From: Synechococcus sp. CC9605
Lineage (GTDB): Bacteria > Cyanobacteriota > Cyanobacteriia > PCC-6307 > Cyanobiaceae
DNA: 64,000 nt
Assembly (NCBI RefSeq): GCF_000012625.1
Contig: NC_007516.1
Coordinates: 1,550,001 to 1,614,000 of the forward strand
Reading direction: 5' to 3'
In this document: positions 1-8,147 of the stretch, in pieces
Layout: each line of letters opens with the position of its first letter
Position numbering within the stretch: position 1 is the stretch's first letter
The notes under the pieces: model-generated
Told to the model about the DNA's origin: nothing
Databases searched by the model: none
What the model saw: only the letters and a program-made list of their open reading frames with translations
Position numbers and translations under genes: made by a program

Positions 1-1
1 G

Positions 2-256
2 AGCCATCGAATCAACCTGAAAGATCACTCCTGGGTTCTTGGTTGGATGTACTTCCTCCGCCCAGAACACAAAGCGCCTGAATCCGCCAAAGAACAGGTG
101 GAAGATCAACTGATCGACAAGTTTTCAGATGGATGGCGCAACGGCGATGTGTACGCCACCAAGGTTGTTGAAACCGTCTTCGAGCTGCAGCGCCAGCGCC
201 ACATCAACCGTCGGCTGAGGAACTACCTGGCTGATGACCGTGGGGGGCAGAAATGA
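2..256 (+). CDS. Hypothetical protein, 5' end outside the window
   Basis: The frame is open to the left edge, so the true start lies outside the window; an internal ATG is at 47. The visible part is charged and probably helical, ending in a Gln/Arg-rich stretch. I do not recognise a family. Its stop overlaps the ATG of the next gene (ATGA at 253), which places it in the replication operon of element 1. Confidence 0.6.
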   Translation, partial: SHRINLKDHSWVLGWMYFLRPEHKAPESAKEQVEDQLIDKFSDGWRNGDVYATKVVETVFELQRQRHINRRLRNYLADDRGGQK

Positions 257-852
257 AAGCCTCTGGACGCAACAACCCGTGCCCGATCTGCCAAAGAACG
301 CACGATGGCGATTGTCGATGGAACGACTCTTCGATCCTCTGCCACACCGGCACTGATATGCGCCCTGGCGACACCATCACCATCGCGGGGCAGGAATGGG
401 CATTCATCCATCACAAAGGTGGGTTCAGCGGCATGGCAGCCGTGTTCAAGCCGCATCGGAAGCGTGATTACAGCCGCACCCCCAGCACCGCGCAGGAGCT
501 GCTCTCACGGCAGTCCAAACGGTTCCAGTGGTCATCAGTCCTAAATCAGTTCTTCGCTGCATTCGATGCCGCCTGGAACATCCCTGATCTCTACAGCTGC
601 ACCCCCCAGCAGCTCACCAAGGCGTTCTCCACCATCGACGACGCCCAGACCAAAGCGGCAGCCCTATCCGGTCACTTGCAGGCCATCTGGCGCGATTGCC
701 CTGATCTGAAGCAACTCCACCGCCTCCGCGTTGAGCACTGCCTCAAAACCATCGCGCACATCGCGGAAGACGCCCGCCAGTTCAAACAGAACGACCTGGG
801 CATTCCTTGCCCCGCGGCTGTTCATCAACTGCTCGGGGAGGAGGTGTCATGA
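253..852 (+). CDS. Zinc-finger protein, primase-like N-terminus
   Basis: This 199-aa protein starts with a compact Cys/His cluster at residues 9-31 (CPIC, then H, C and CH) like the zinc-binding domains at the N-terminus of phage and plasmid primases. The rest is helical with no recognised catalytic domain. It lies between an upstream gene (4 bp overlap) and the helicase gene (4 bp overlap, ATGA at 849), so the three are probably translationally coupled. I infer a role in initiating element replication. It could instead be a zinc-finger regulator, because no polymerase motifs are visible. Confidence 0.65.
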   Translation: MKASGRNNPCPICQRTHDGDCRWNDSSILCHTGTDMRPGDTITIAGQEWAFIHHKGGFSGMAAVFKPHRKRDYSRTPSTAQELLSRQSKRFQWSSVLNQFFAAFDAAWNIPDLYSCTPQQLTKAFSTIDDAQTKAAALSGHLQAIWRDCPDLKQLHRLRVEHCLKTIAHIAEDARQFKQNDLGIPCPAAVHQLLGEEVS

Positions 853-2096
853 CATCTGTTCCGCAACTTGAAGATGCCTTTTCCTTGCCCACTGCTAATG
901 GGCATGAAAAACGTCAGGCAAGAAAACAAGCTCTTGCTGAGGCAGTCAATGGCGCAGATGCTCTCGAAACCTTGAAGCTCGGCCTGGAGGTGCTCGAAGA
1001 CATTGACTCCCCCACTGAGCGGTTCATTGCTCTCCAGAACCTCAGAGAACAAACAGGGCTCACTAACGGCAAGGCATTCGATCAAGCCGTTGCAACGCTC
1101 ATCGATGAGCAACGCAACGACCAAGACTGCACGCTCGCTGAACTCCTGCAGCGTCAACACGACGCCACATGGGGGATTGATCAATTCGGCTGCAAGGGCG
1201 CTCTCGTAGGCATTGGTGGAGACAAGGGCGAGGGGAAAACAACCCTCATGTATCAATCCGCCATCGCAGTCGCATCTGGTGCCCCGCTCTTCAATGAACT
1301 CACTGTTCAACGCGGTCCGGCAATCATCGTGCAATGCGATGAATCAGACCTGAACGCCAAGAAGAAATTTCTGGCAATGGGTGCTGACGCTGAACTGCCC
1401 ATTCACTGGATGTGGGGATTCAACCCCGCCATGGTTCCTGAGTTGAAACGCAAGATTCAGAAGACCGGAGCCAAGTTCATCGGCATTGATTCGATCACCA
1501 CCGTTGCAGGTGGCCGTGGCATTAAATCAACCGACCCTGAATACAGCCTGTTCCTCTATCAGCTGAACCACCTGGCGGGTGAACTTGGCGTCGTCATCTT
1601 CCTGCTGATTCACCTCCGTAAGCCTGATTCCGCCAAGGTCCGCACATCTGTCGGCCTGGATGATTTTCTTGGCACCGGGATGCTCACCGCAGCCTGCTCT
1701 GACGTCTTTGGTTACTGGGCTAATAAGGCAGAAGATGCGTTCCCCAATCAGTTCATGCTGCGCTGCCTCGGCAAGCGGAATTGCGAGGCTGGAACCACCT
1801 GGGACCTGCAGGGATCAACGGATGATTTCTCCCTCACCTTTGTTGGTGTTCAGGGCGGTGGAGAGACCCCATCAGAACGGCGCTCAGTTATCGCCAAAGC
1901 CCTCCAGTACCTCCGGCAACGGAAAGGGCAACCGCAGGCCGTAGAGACGATTGCAGCCGGCATTAGTGCCCATGAGAAGACCGTGGCCAAAGAGCTGCGT
2001 GATTACTTCTCCAGCGGCAACGCACTGAACATCCGACGCGTGAAGGGTGAATCAACAACCACCGGCGGTCGCCGGCCTTGGCTCTGGGTGTTCTGA
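849..2096 (+). CDS. RecA-fold replicative helicase (RepA/AAA_25-like)
   Basis: The start is ATG at 849, behind a strong GGGAGGAGG ribosome site and overlapping the upstream stop; an in-frame ATG at 807 lies inside the previous gene. The 415-aa product has a Walker A motif GGDKGEGKT near residue 125 and a Walker B strand FIGIDSIT near residue 210, followed by a long loop and a VIFLLIHLRKP strand. These are typical of hexameric RepA/DnaB-type helicases of plasmids and satellites. The C-terminus (from about residue 335) resembles a small winged-helix domain. With the zinc-finger gene upstream and iterons immediately downstream it forms a replication module. Element 2 has no counterpart. Confidence 0.8.
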   Translation: MTSVPQLEDAFSLPTANGHEKRQARKQALAEAVNGADALETLKLGLEVLEDIDSPTERFIALQNLREQTGLTNGKAFDQAVATLIDEQRNDQDCTLAELLQRQHDATWGIDQFGCKGALVGIGGDKGEGKTTLMYQSAIAVASGAPLFNELTVQRGPAIIVQCDESDLNAKKKFLAMGADAELPIHWMWGFNPAMVPELKRKIQKTGAKFIGIDSITTVAGGRGIKSTDPEYSLFLYQLNHLAGELGVVIFLLIHLRKPDSAKVRTSVGLDDFLGTGMLTAACSDVFGYWANKAEDAFPNQFMLRCLGKRNCEAGTTWDLQGSTDDFSLTFVGVQGGGETPSERRSVIAKALQYLRQRKGQPQAVETIAAGISAHEKTVAKELRDYFSSGNALNIRRVKGESTTTGGRRPWLWVF

Positions 2097-2097
2097 G

Positions 2098-2281
2098 CAG
2101 TTTCGGAATCTCTCGCGTAGGGGGGCTCCAAACTCCAAAACTCACGCCAAATCGGCATAAATCCCAGTCCACCACTGAAATCAGTTTCGGAACATTTGCC
2201 CCGCTCACCACGTTCCTAAACCAGTTTCGGAATGTCAAATGCAATTTCGGAATGTCGAAACGGACTGAATGTTCCTAAACC
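2098..2281 (+). repeat. Iteron cluster, candidate replication origin
   Basis: Four direct copies of CAGTTTCGGAA or a close variant occur at 2098, 2182, 2222 and 2242; the last two extend to TTTCGGAATGTC. Two copies of GTTCCTAAAC at 2212 and 2271 are the same motif inverted with one change. The cluster lies just after the helicase stop in otherwise non-coding DNA. Iterons beside a replication gene are a usual origin layout. The rest of the gap, to about 2455, is pyrimidine-rich and then AT-rich (2400-2450), compatible with a DNA-unwinding region. Confidence 0.55.
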
Positions 2282-2514
2282 TCCAATCTCTCTAATCCCT
2301 CTCTCTGACTACTCTCTCTGTAATTCTCTCTCTTGATAACTGGGGGGTTTTGGAGTTTTTCCGGATACGCACGCGCGACTCCAGTACTGGGGTTTTTAGA
2401 CGCCTTGCCTTATGACCTCTAATAAAATTTGAACAGCGCCGAATTCTTAACAACGCGGCTGCATCAATCGAGCAGAGAAAGGAAACAGAAATCAAACGCA
2501 ATCGCGCCTGGGAA

Positions 2515-2982
2515 ATGCACATCAATGGCGCCCCGCAATATGCGATCGCCGCCGAGCTGGGGATCACGCAGGGCCGGGTGAGCCAATACATCGCCCACGT
2601 CGCCAAGAACCACCCGGTGAACAAGCTCTCCCTGGACGAGCGGATGGCGATCTCTGAAGAGCGCTGGAACCTCAGCGAGCGGGAACTGCGCCAGACCATC
2701 GATAACCAACGCGCCAACGGCCGCACCGTCACGGAGACCATCACCGAGCCCAGCGGGCGGATCACCACCAAGGTCACGCATCAAGAGGGAGTCGACCCTG
2801 CACTGCTGCGGGCGCTCTCCACGCACCACGATCGCCGTGCCCGGCAACTCAACAACCAGATCGGTCCTGACGCCGGCGTGCAAGCGGTGCAAGTCAACGT
2901 CGTGCGCGACTTCCTGCAGCAGAGTGATCAGCAGGGCAAGCTCAGCGCCGATCAGTGGAATCAGCAGGTTTTGGACGTGTAA
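2515..2982 (+). CDS. Small terminase subunit (TerS)-like protein, start altered
   Basis: The product has an N-terminal helix-turn-helix (QYAIAAELGITQGRVSQYI) followed by a long helical region, as in phage small terminases that recognise the packaging site. Its homologue in element 2 (15353) begins with GTG, but the aligned codon here (2455) is GCG. No other in-frame start exists before ATG 2515, so the protein either lacks about 20 N-terminal residues, including the first helix, or starts non-canonically. The region from 2455 is still open and conserved, which suggests recent loss. It precedes the TerL gene at 4230. The HTH alone would also fit a regulator. Confidence 0.65.
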   Translation: MHINGAPQYAIAAELGITQGRVSQYIAHVAKNHPVNKLSLDERMAISEERWNLSERELRQTIDNQRANGRTVTETITEPSGRITTKVTHQEGVDPALLRALSTHHDRRARQLNNQIGPDAGVQAVQVNVVRDFLQQSDQQGKLSADQWNQQVLDV

Positions 2983-3033
2983 TTGCTTTGAAAGCAACCG
3001 GTCAGCTAGTCAGGCACTGGATTTCTGCCCCGC

Positions 3034-3053
3034 TGTGCCAAAGGGTGTGCCAA
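3034..3053. repeat. Tandem TGTGCCAAAG repeat, element 1 type
   Basis: TGTGCCAAAGG is followed directly by a second TGTGCCAA between two convergent genes. The same repeat type lies upstream of the element 1 recombinase (13850), whereas element 2 has GTGTGGTGAG-type repeats at both equivalent positions. I infer a binding site for an element-specific recombination or regulatory protein. Confidence 0.5.
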
Positions 3054-3074
3054 TAGCCCACCACCAGTGGTCGG

Positions 3075-3272
3075 TTACTGCTGCTGTTGAGCCTGTTCCT
3101 GCAGCGCCTTCCTGATGGCATTGCGAACGAACAAGCCGCCGGCCTTGCCCATCGCTTTGATGGCGTCGTGATCGCTGGCATAGAGGCGGACAGTTAATGG
3201 GCTCTTGCCCAGTGGTTCCTGCCCCTCAGGGACGGCGTATTGATGCTGTCGGAGGTGTTCTACTGATCCCAC
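3075..3272 (-). CDS. Ribbon-helix-helix-like small DNA-binding protein
   Basis: The 65-aa protein has a basic beta-strand segment (SPLTVRLYASDHDAIKAM) followed by two helices and a Gln-rich tail, which fits a CopG/Arc-type ribbon-helix-helix fold. Element 2 carries a close homologue at 15971-16168. In both elements the gene is convergent with the TerS gene and sits beside an element-specific tandem repeat, so it may be the protein that binds those repeats. That link is inference. Confidence 0.6.
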   Translation of the reverse strand: MGSVEHLRQHQYAVPEGQEPLGKSPLTVRLYASDHDAIKAMGKAGGLFVRNAIRKALQEQAQQQQ

Positions 3273-3359
3273 GCTCTGACACGTCTACATGCCATTAAGG
3301 CTAACGGTGGCGCAACAGATCACCAGCGTTAGCGTGAAACTCTTGCGAGCAGCTCACGC

Positions 3360-3611
3360 ATGACGGCATTGCCCCTGGATTTGACCAGTGACATGGCGTT
3401 GATTGCGGAGCACCACGAAGAGGGCATCAGGTTGCACCGTGCTGGGGTGTTCACGGATGCGGAATGGGCTGAGCACCAGCGGGTGAGTTATGTGGCGTTG
3501 ATGGTGTTGGGGATGGACGGGATGAAGCAACTGAGCAGGGCATGCCTGCTGGAGGGAGCGCTGCCCCCCGCCTGTGCGTTAGGTCACCACTCAATGCAAC
3601 TTCTCCTGTAA
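3360..3611 (+). CDS. Conserved small satellite protein, unknown
   Basis: The first 50-60 residues (MTALPLDLTSDMALIAEHH) match the element 2 protein at 16255. After about residue 60 the sequence diverges from the homologue and runs into the left copy of a direct repeat (3560-3578), so its C-terminus was probably replaced when the cassette behind it was inserted. It is acidic and helical, with no recognised domain. Confidence 0.6.
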   Translation: MTALPLDLTSDMALIAEHHEEGIRLHRAGVFTDAEWAEHQRVSYVALMVLGMDGMKQLSRACLLEGALPPACALGHHSMQLLL

Positions 3612-3971
3612 GGGTGACTGCAGATGCTTCCCACTAGTGGCTGCTGCTTACCTCAACAACGTCCGTGTGCTCTGTAAGGAGGGTTGCGAGGAAAAATTCA
3701 TCGCAGAGACTGAGGAATGGGTCAATCCGGAGGGCATGTTGGATGCCTATTGGGCAAAGACAGGAGAGCGCAGCTACTGCTTTGTAGGCCTATGGGAAAG
3801 CGAAGAAAGCTTGGTCGCTGCCCGTCCTCAAATGATTGAGCACCTGAACAAGGTCCGTGATTTCTTTGAGGAGCTATCTCCAGAGCTTGGCGTCACCGAT
3901 CCTGTTTCTGGATCAGTGGTGACCCATAAAGGCTGATTTCAAGCTGGAAACGCTGCCCCCCCGCCTGTGCG
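3560..3971. repeat. Direct repeat pair flanking an inserted cargo gene
   Basis: GCTGCCCCCCGCCTGTGCG at 3560-3578 recurs at 3952-3971 with one extra C. The two copies bracket the gene at 3637-3936. Element 2 lacks both the gene and the interval, so the repeats look like scars or substrates of cassette insertion. Confidence 0.55.
3637..3936 (+). CDS. Antibiotic-biosynthesis-monooxygenase-fold (ABM-like) protein
   Basis: The gene starts with GTG at 3637. The 99-aa product begins with a strand (YLNNVRVLCKEGCEEKFI), continues with an FVGLWESEESLVAARPQM segment, and has the alternating strand/helix pattern of dimeric alpha+beta-barrel (ABM) proteins. These are often small monooxygenases or stress-related enzymes. 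No catalytic residue can be assigned. It is absent from element 2 and flanked by a direct repeat, so it is probably cargo. Confidence 0.55.
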   Translation: MAAAYLNNVRVLCKEGCEEKFIAETEEWVNPEGMLDAYWAKTGERSYCFVGLWESEESLVAARPQMIEHLNKVRDFFEELSPELGVTDPVSGSVVTHKG

Positions 3972-4033
3972 GTGACAGTGAAATCCCCCTGCACGGAGAT
4001 GCGCTGCTTGGTCATGGCAGCCAACCTGATCGC

Positions 4034-4237
4034 ATGAACAAAGCCATTGCATTAGCGGCGCTATTACCCGCCGCAGGCCCTGCCTTCGCGGAAACCGCAG
4101 GGAACAAGAAACCAACCTTCAACAACCCCTCCAGGACCATTGCCGACTTCCATGCCGCGTGCTCCCGCCACGCTGAAGAACGCCAAATTGACTCAGCCAG
4201 AATGGATATAGCTGAGTTGTTGCAGTTAATTGGCTGA
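4034..4237 (+). CDS. Small exported protein
   Basis: The 67-aa product starts with a short signal-like sequence (MNKAIALAALLPAAGPAFAE) and continues with a polar region containing one Cys. Its 3' end overlaps the TTG start of TerL by 8 bp. Element 2 keeps only the last 15 or so codons (about 16800-16850), with the CAG at 4223 changed to TAG (16836). No function is apparent. Confidence 0.55.
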   Translation: MNKAIALAALLPAAGPAFAETAGNKKPTFNNPSRTIADFHAACSRHAEERQIDSARMDIAELLQLIG

Positions 4238-5804
4238 TACTTCGCCCCGCACGATTCAACTGAGCCCATGGCAGCGCAAGGTTGCAGGGCTTGTTCAATC
4301 CGTCGATGAGTTGAACACTTTGGTGCTCGCCGGTGGCCGGGGCGGAGGCAAGTCGATCCTGCTGATCTGGTTGATCGGGTTCTTCGCCCTGGTGAGTGGT
4401 GAATCATTCAACGCCGTGCTGATCAGGCGTGATCTGGCGGGTCTTTCGAAGCTGGAGGACCTGCTGTATCAACAGGTCCCGACGTTGATGCCGGGCTCGA
4501 AGTATTTCAAAGCCAAGCGTCAGTGGAGATTGAGCAATGGGGGCACGCTGAGGTTGATCCACATGGACGCAGGGGATGCGTTCAACAAAATTCAGGGTGA
4601 AGATCTCAGCCACATTTTCTGGGATGAGCTGGGGCAGGAAGCCGATCCGCAGGTGGTGCTGAGGGCCAGGTCATCAATGCGGACGACAGACCCGACGGTG
4701 GTGCCGAAGTTCATTGCCACGGCCAACCCATTGGGCCCCGGCAGCTGGTGGATCAGGGATTACGTCGTCACCAAGGCGCTGCCCAATCGGATTTTTAACT
4801 GTGAGTTCTTTGGTGCCCAGCCAGCGGTCTGGATAAAGAGCACCCTCAGGGATAACCCGTATCTCAGTAATCCGGATCAATACGAGCAGGAGCTACGGGC
4901 GAGCTGCTTTGGCGATGAGTCGAAGATCGCGGCGGAGGTGCTGGGTGAATGGGGCCAGGTCACTGCCGGTTTCTTTGGCTCAGCCCTGTCGCTTGATCGC
5001 AACATGTTGCCTGGTGATTTTCAGGTGCCATGGCCGTCGGATTCCGATGGTGTGTTCAGGCATGAGACCAAGGCGAAGTGGTGTTGGGTTGGTGGGGACT
5101 GGGGCACAGCATCGCCTGCCTGCGTCGTGTTGATGTGTCAGATACAAGAGCCGATGACGATCGCTGGAAAGCATTTACCGCGGGGCAGCTGGGTGTGTAT
5201 AGACGAGGAATATGTCTGCAGCATTCAGCCGGATGGTTCTAAGGAGTGGAACCGTGGTGATCGGAGTCTGACTGCACCGATTTTTGTGGAGCGGGTGATG
5301 AAGTTGTACCAGCGCCATGGCTTCCCGCAGGGTGCGATTCCAGCGCGGCGAACGATCATGGATTCAGCGGTAACTGCGCAACTTGGCTTTGGTGGATACA
5401 AGGACCCAGTGACGCTGAGCACTGAATTCAGAAAGTACGGGTGGAATGTGACGGGCAGCCCTAAGAGCAGTCGTGCAGTGGGCTGGCAGCTGATGAAGAG
5501 CTTGTTATGGCAGGCGGGCAGTGATCAGCCTGGATTGTTCATTTCAGAGCGTTGTGAGAGCTTGTGGGCAACGCTGCCTTATTGCATCGCGGATGATAAA
5601 AACCCTGAGGATATGGAGAAGAGTGCGCCTGACCACTCAGCTGATGCAGTGCGGTATGTGCTGACTGCAGCTAATCAGGGGCGGCATAACTTCAGGGGTG
5701 GAACAAAGCCTGGACCGCATCCGTTGATGTGGCCTATGGAAAGGAAAGCGGTGGTTTACATGAACGGGAGAGCAGTTGCAGATGCGAGACGAATGAGCAG
5801 GTGA
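4230..5804 (+). CDS. terL: Terminase large subunit (TerL), intact
   Basis: The gene starts with TTG at 4230 (MADTSPRTIQLSPWQRKV) and encodes 524 aa, a normal TerL length. The ATPase domain has Walker A GGRGGGKS near residues 35-42 and Walker B IFWDE (D132, E133). The RNase H-like nuclease domain has GGDWG as the first acidic site, MDSAVTAQLGFGG, and a late DHSADAVRY motif carrying the last catalytic Asp. TerL powers packaging of DNA into proheads and cuts it. No portal, protease or capsid gene follows, so the packaging partner must come from elsewhere. Element 2 has a damaged relative at 16843-18404. Confidence 0.92.
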   Translation: MADTSPRTIQLSPWQRKVAGLVQSVDELNTLVLAGGRGGGKSILLIWLIGFFALVSGESFNAVLIRRDLAGLSKLEDLLYQQVPTLMPGSKYFKAKRQWRLSNGGTLRLIHMDAGDAFNKIQGEDLSHIFWDELGQEADPQVVLRARSSMRTTDPTVVPKFIATANPLGPGSWWIRDYVVTKALPNRIFNCEFFGAQPAVWIKSTLRDNPYLSNPDQYEQELRASCFGDESKIAAEVLGEWGQVTAGFFGSALSLDRNMLPGDFQVPWPSDSDGVFRHETKAKWCWVGGDWGTASPACVVLMCQIQEPMTIAGKHLPRGSWVCIDEEYVCSIQPDGSKEWNRGDRSLTAPIFVERVMKLYQRHGFPQGAIPARRTIMDSAVTAQLGFGGYKDPVTLSTEFRKYGWNVTGSPKSSRAVGWQLMKSLLWQAGSDQPGLFISERCESLWATLPYCIADDKNPEDMEKSAPDHSADAVRYVLTAANQGRHNFRGGTKPGPHPLMWPMERKAVVYMNGRAVADARRMSR

Positions 5805-5830
5805 TTGCTCAGAAGTCGATGATTTAAGTG

Positions 5831-5869
5831 AATTAAAATTGTGAGGTCTATCTGGGACATTGCAGCCCT
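5831..5869 (+). promoter_or_regulatory. Repeated upstream motif, copy 1
   Basis: AATTAAAATT is followed by GGTCTATCTGGGACATTGCAGCCC. Near-identical copies lie at 9388-9423 and 23101-23139, directly before the homologous genes at 9430 and 23143. The AT-rich half could be a -10 element and the rest a transcribed leader. Here part of the motif is read as the first codons of the next gene. Confidence 0.45.
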
Positions 5870-6068
5870 ACGCGCCAACGACTCTGACCTGTTCAAGCGT
5901 TGGCTTTATGGAGGCATCGAAGACCTTGGAGAACCTGCGGTCACTGAGATGCTGCTGGACTGGCTTGACCGGTTCCTGACGGTGGAAGAGCAGGACAGGC
6001 TGCTGGGTTGGCACCTGGGGGGGGAGCCTCTAAACCCCAGACGTTGCAATGCTTCTGCACCCCTGTGA
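5841..6068 (+). CDS. Small LRANDxDLFKRWL-family protein
   Basis: The gene starts with GTG at 5841 and encodes 75 aa containing ALRANDSDLFKRWL. The same core occurs in proteins at 42711 and 44168 (both on the minus strand), where the N-terminus is MTRDT-IALFL. The N-terminus here is encoded by the repeated leader motif, so it may be a chimera. The family is a small acidic, helical protein restricted to the accessory regions of this window. Function unknown. Confidence 0.5.
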   Translation: MRSIWDIAALRANDSDLFKRWLYGGIEDLGEPAVTEMLLDWLDRFLTVEEQDRLLGWHLGGEPLNPRRCNASAPL

Positions 6069-6110
6069 GCAAGACCACAGCTGCTGGTGAGGCAGGTCGC
6101 CAGGTGAACC
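6026..6110 (+). promoter_or_regulatory. Cargo-cassette leader, copy in element 1
   Basis: The stretch GGGAGCCTCTAAA, then ATTGCA-like, CACCTGTGAGCAA and GTGAGGCAGGTC segments match the two leaders in element 2 (18444-18596 and 21192-21335) in the same order. Each leader precedes a large acidic cargo gene. Confidence 0.45.
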
Positions 6111-6171
6111 GTTGATTCAGCCGATGGTTGGTTCATCGAGAGGAGACGACCCTCCACCGCTTTTCAAAGCA

Positions 6172-7986
6172 ATGCCCCCTAAGACAAATTCAATACTTCA
6201 ATCGATTGAGGATCGCATGAATGCCTCAAGCAAAGATTCCAATAGCAGAAGTAATCAGAGTTCTGCATCTAAGCATGACTACAGCACTGGTTCTAGGCGT
6301 GACTTCATGCTGAATGGTGAAGATGGGGAGTCATATTCGGAGTACAAGCAAAGAGTCTCAAATGTCCGAGAATTTGAAGCTATTCACATCCAGGGCCAAG
6401 TAAATACAGACGAAAACAACACTGAAACCCAGGAGCCAAGCTCATTTGCGTTTAAAACCCCTTCGGCATGGAATGTATTTGAAAACACATTGGTATGCGC
6501 ACTGGGTAGTGCTATGGGTGGATGGGTTTTTAACAGAGTTAAGACTAATTCGCAGATAAGTATTTGGCTTGATGAGGGGCTCGATTTGTATAGCACTAAA
6601 TCGGAAGCGACCGTATCAAATGCTTTAAGCGAAGCAATTGAGGAGTACAGGGAAAATCATGACAGCAATGCAGGTGAAAATGCAGTTAAAAATGGAGTTT
6701 CAACAATTATTGGTGAGACTGTTAAAGGTATATTAAGGCTCGGTGAGGCTGCTGGGACGGCTACAGCTTGCCTTGTTGGAGGAGCCGCCCTTGAGGTTAT
6801 AAACATAACTCCAGATCCGCCAATGATCGATCGGGTTAATTTAAAACTTAGGCAGCTTGGGCAAATAGAAATTAGGGAAACGGTGCATGATCAGCTGGCT
6901 GCCCGCAGAAGCTCAGGCGGTAGCCAAAGCAACAGGTGGGATGGAGGTGTTAATGACAGCACCCCCTCTGGCAGTCGCTCACAAGATTCAGCTGGGCATA
7001 CAACTGGTTCTAGTGGTCATCAAAATGGCAATCAGAACACCGCAAACCCTATTGGGTACGGATACAACACACAGCAAGGTAATACCAATTCAAATCCCGA
7101 CAGCACTCCACCAGGCGGCAGCACTCCGCCAAGTGGTGGAACTCCGCCAAGTGGTGGAACTCCTCCAAGTGGTGGAACTCCGCCAAGTGGTGGAACTCCG
7201 CCATCCGATGATGATGATGGGAATGATTACAACGCCAGGCATGCTGCAGAGTGTGCAAAAAAGAACCAAGACTATGCAGGCTCAACAGACAACGGTTACT
7301 TCTGCACAGTTCGAGAAGATAATCCAAACCCAGAAGATGATGGAACCCAGGGTGGAACTAGTAAGCCTTCTGTTGGTCCCGCACCCGGAGATATAGGCGG
7401 TAGATATTCAGGCCTTATGAATCCAGGTTCTGAAAGAGGCGGTCGTCCTTCTCCTGATGATGACAATGGTGATGGTCCTTTCGACGACAGGAGTTCATCA
7501 GGCGGCCGTGGTGGCAGAGGCTCCTCTGGTCCTGGTTCTGATAGGTCAAATGCAGATGATGACTATGGGTGTGATCCTCTGACTGGTGGTGGTCTTGGTG
7601 GAGGTGGAACTCAGGATGAAGTCGGCTGGAATTTCTACAGGAGGCCACCTAAAAAAGGCGGCGGTGGTCAGTACGGAGATTCTGGTACTGGTTTTGATGA
7701 TCTCTACAAGCCAAATCCAGAAGATGACTACGGCGTAGGTGGTCCTACTGCTCGCCTTTGGAATAGCACTGAAAGTGTTGACGCCTTGGTTGCAGGTCAA
7801 TCTTCAGGAACATACATAGAGGTGCCTCCCGAGCCAGCATTCGCTTCCTTTGGGGCTTCGTTTGACTCATTCACCCCATCCAAGGATGTGTTTGGTGCAG
7901 GGTTTGAGGTGGCATCTGATTTGCAGTCAGCCAATTCGTTCGCTCCTGCCAAAGCTGACTTCACCAATGAGTTGGCAATGGTCTGA
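6172..7986 (+). CDS. Large acidic low-complexity cargo protein with TPPSGG repeats
   Basis: I chose ATG 6172 because it aligns with the starts of the two element 2 relatives after their shared leader; a TTG at 6112 would add 20 residues. The protein is rich in Asp, Gly, Ser and Pro and carries five TPPSGG-type hexapeptide repeats (nt 7110-7205). Two short Gly-rich hydrophobic segments occur near nt 6480-6540 and 6740-6800. The gene is followed by an intrinsic terminator. There is no recognised domain. The pattern (acidic, with Gly-rich membrane-like segments) is shared with 18666 and 21402. Possible roles include a surface or fibre-like structural protein or a secreted effector; neither is proven. 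Confidence 0.65.
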   Translation: MPPKTNSILQSIEDRMNASSKDSNSRSNQSSASKHDYSTGSRRDFMLNGEDGESYSEYKQRVSNVREFEAIHIQGQVNTDENNTETQEPSSFAFKTPSAWNVFENTLVCALGSAMGGWVFNRVKTNSQISIWLDEGLDLYSTKSEATVSNALSEAIEEYRENHDSNAGENAVKNGVSTIIGETVKGILRLGEAAGTATACLVGGAALEVINITPDPPMIDRVNLKLRQLGQIEIRETVHDQLAARRSSGGSQSNRWDGGVNDSTPSGSRSQDSAGHTTGSSGHQNGNQNTANPIGYGYNTQQGNTNSNPDSTPPGGSTPPSGGTPPSGGTPPSGGTPPSGGTPPSDDDDGNDYNARHAAECAKKNQDYAGSTDNGYFCTVREDNPNPEDDGTQGGTSKPSVGPAPGDIGGRYSGLMNPGSERGGRPSPDDDNGDGPFDDRSSSGGRGGRGSSGPGSDRSNADDDYGCDPLTGGGLGGGGTQDEVGWNFYRRPPKKGGGGQYGDSGTGFDDLYKPNPEDDYGVGGPTARLWNSTESVDALVAGQSSGTYIEVPPEPAFASFGASFDSFTPSKDVFGAGFEVASDLQSANSFAPAKADFTNELAMV

Positions 7987-8017
7987 TCCATCCCCCGGCA
8001 ATACCTCATACACACCA

Positions 8018-8041
8018 CCCCGTCAGCAATGGCGGGGTTTT
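8018..8041 (+). terminator. Intrinsic terminator after the acidic cargo gene
   Basis: CCCCG pairs with CGGGG around GTCAGCAATGG-type spacing and is followed by TTTTT. The same terminator recurs at 9338, 21133 and 23052. Confidence 0.8.
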
Positions 8042-8147
8042 TGCAAGGACGTTGCAGCTTTTTTACTGAAATTCAATGCAGTCACATTGTTCCAACTGGC
8101 GATACCGTCAATGCGACGGCACCCTATAAGGACAAGCCACAGTCTCT

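Noticed and set aside
2078-2278. A 66-codon frame across the iterons
   Set aside because: It is built from the repeated TTTCGGAA units and overlaps the helicase end; it is non-coding repeat sequence.
7110-7205. Tandem repeats considered as a CRISPR array
   Set aside because: The repeats are contiguous 18-bp units in frame (TPPSGG) with no spacers; they are protein repeats.
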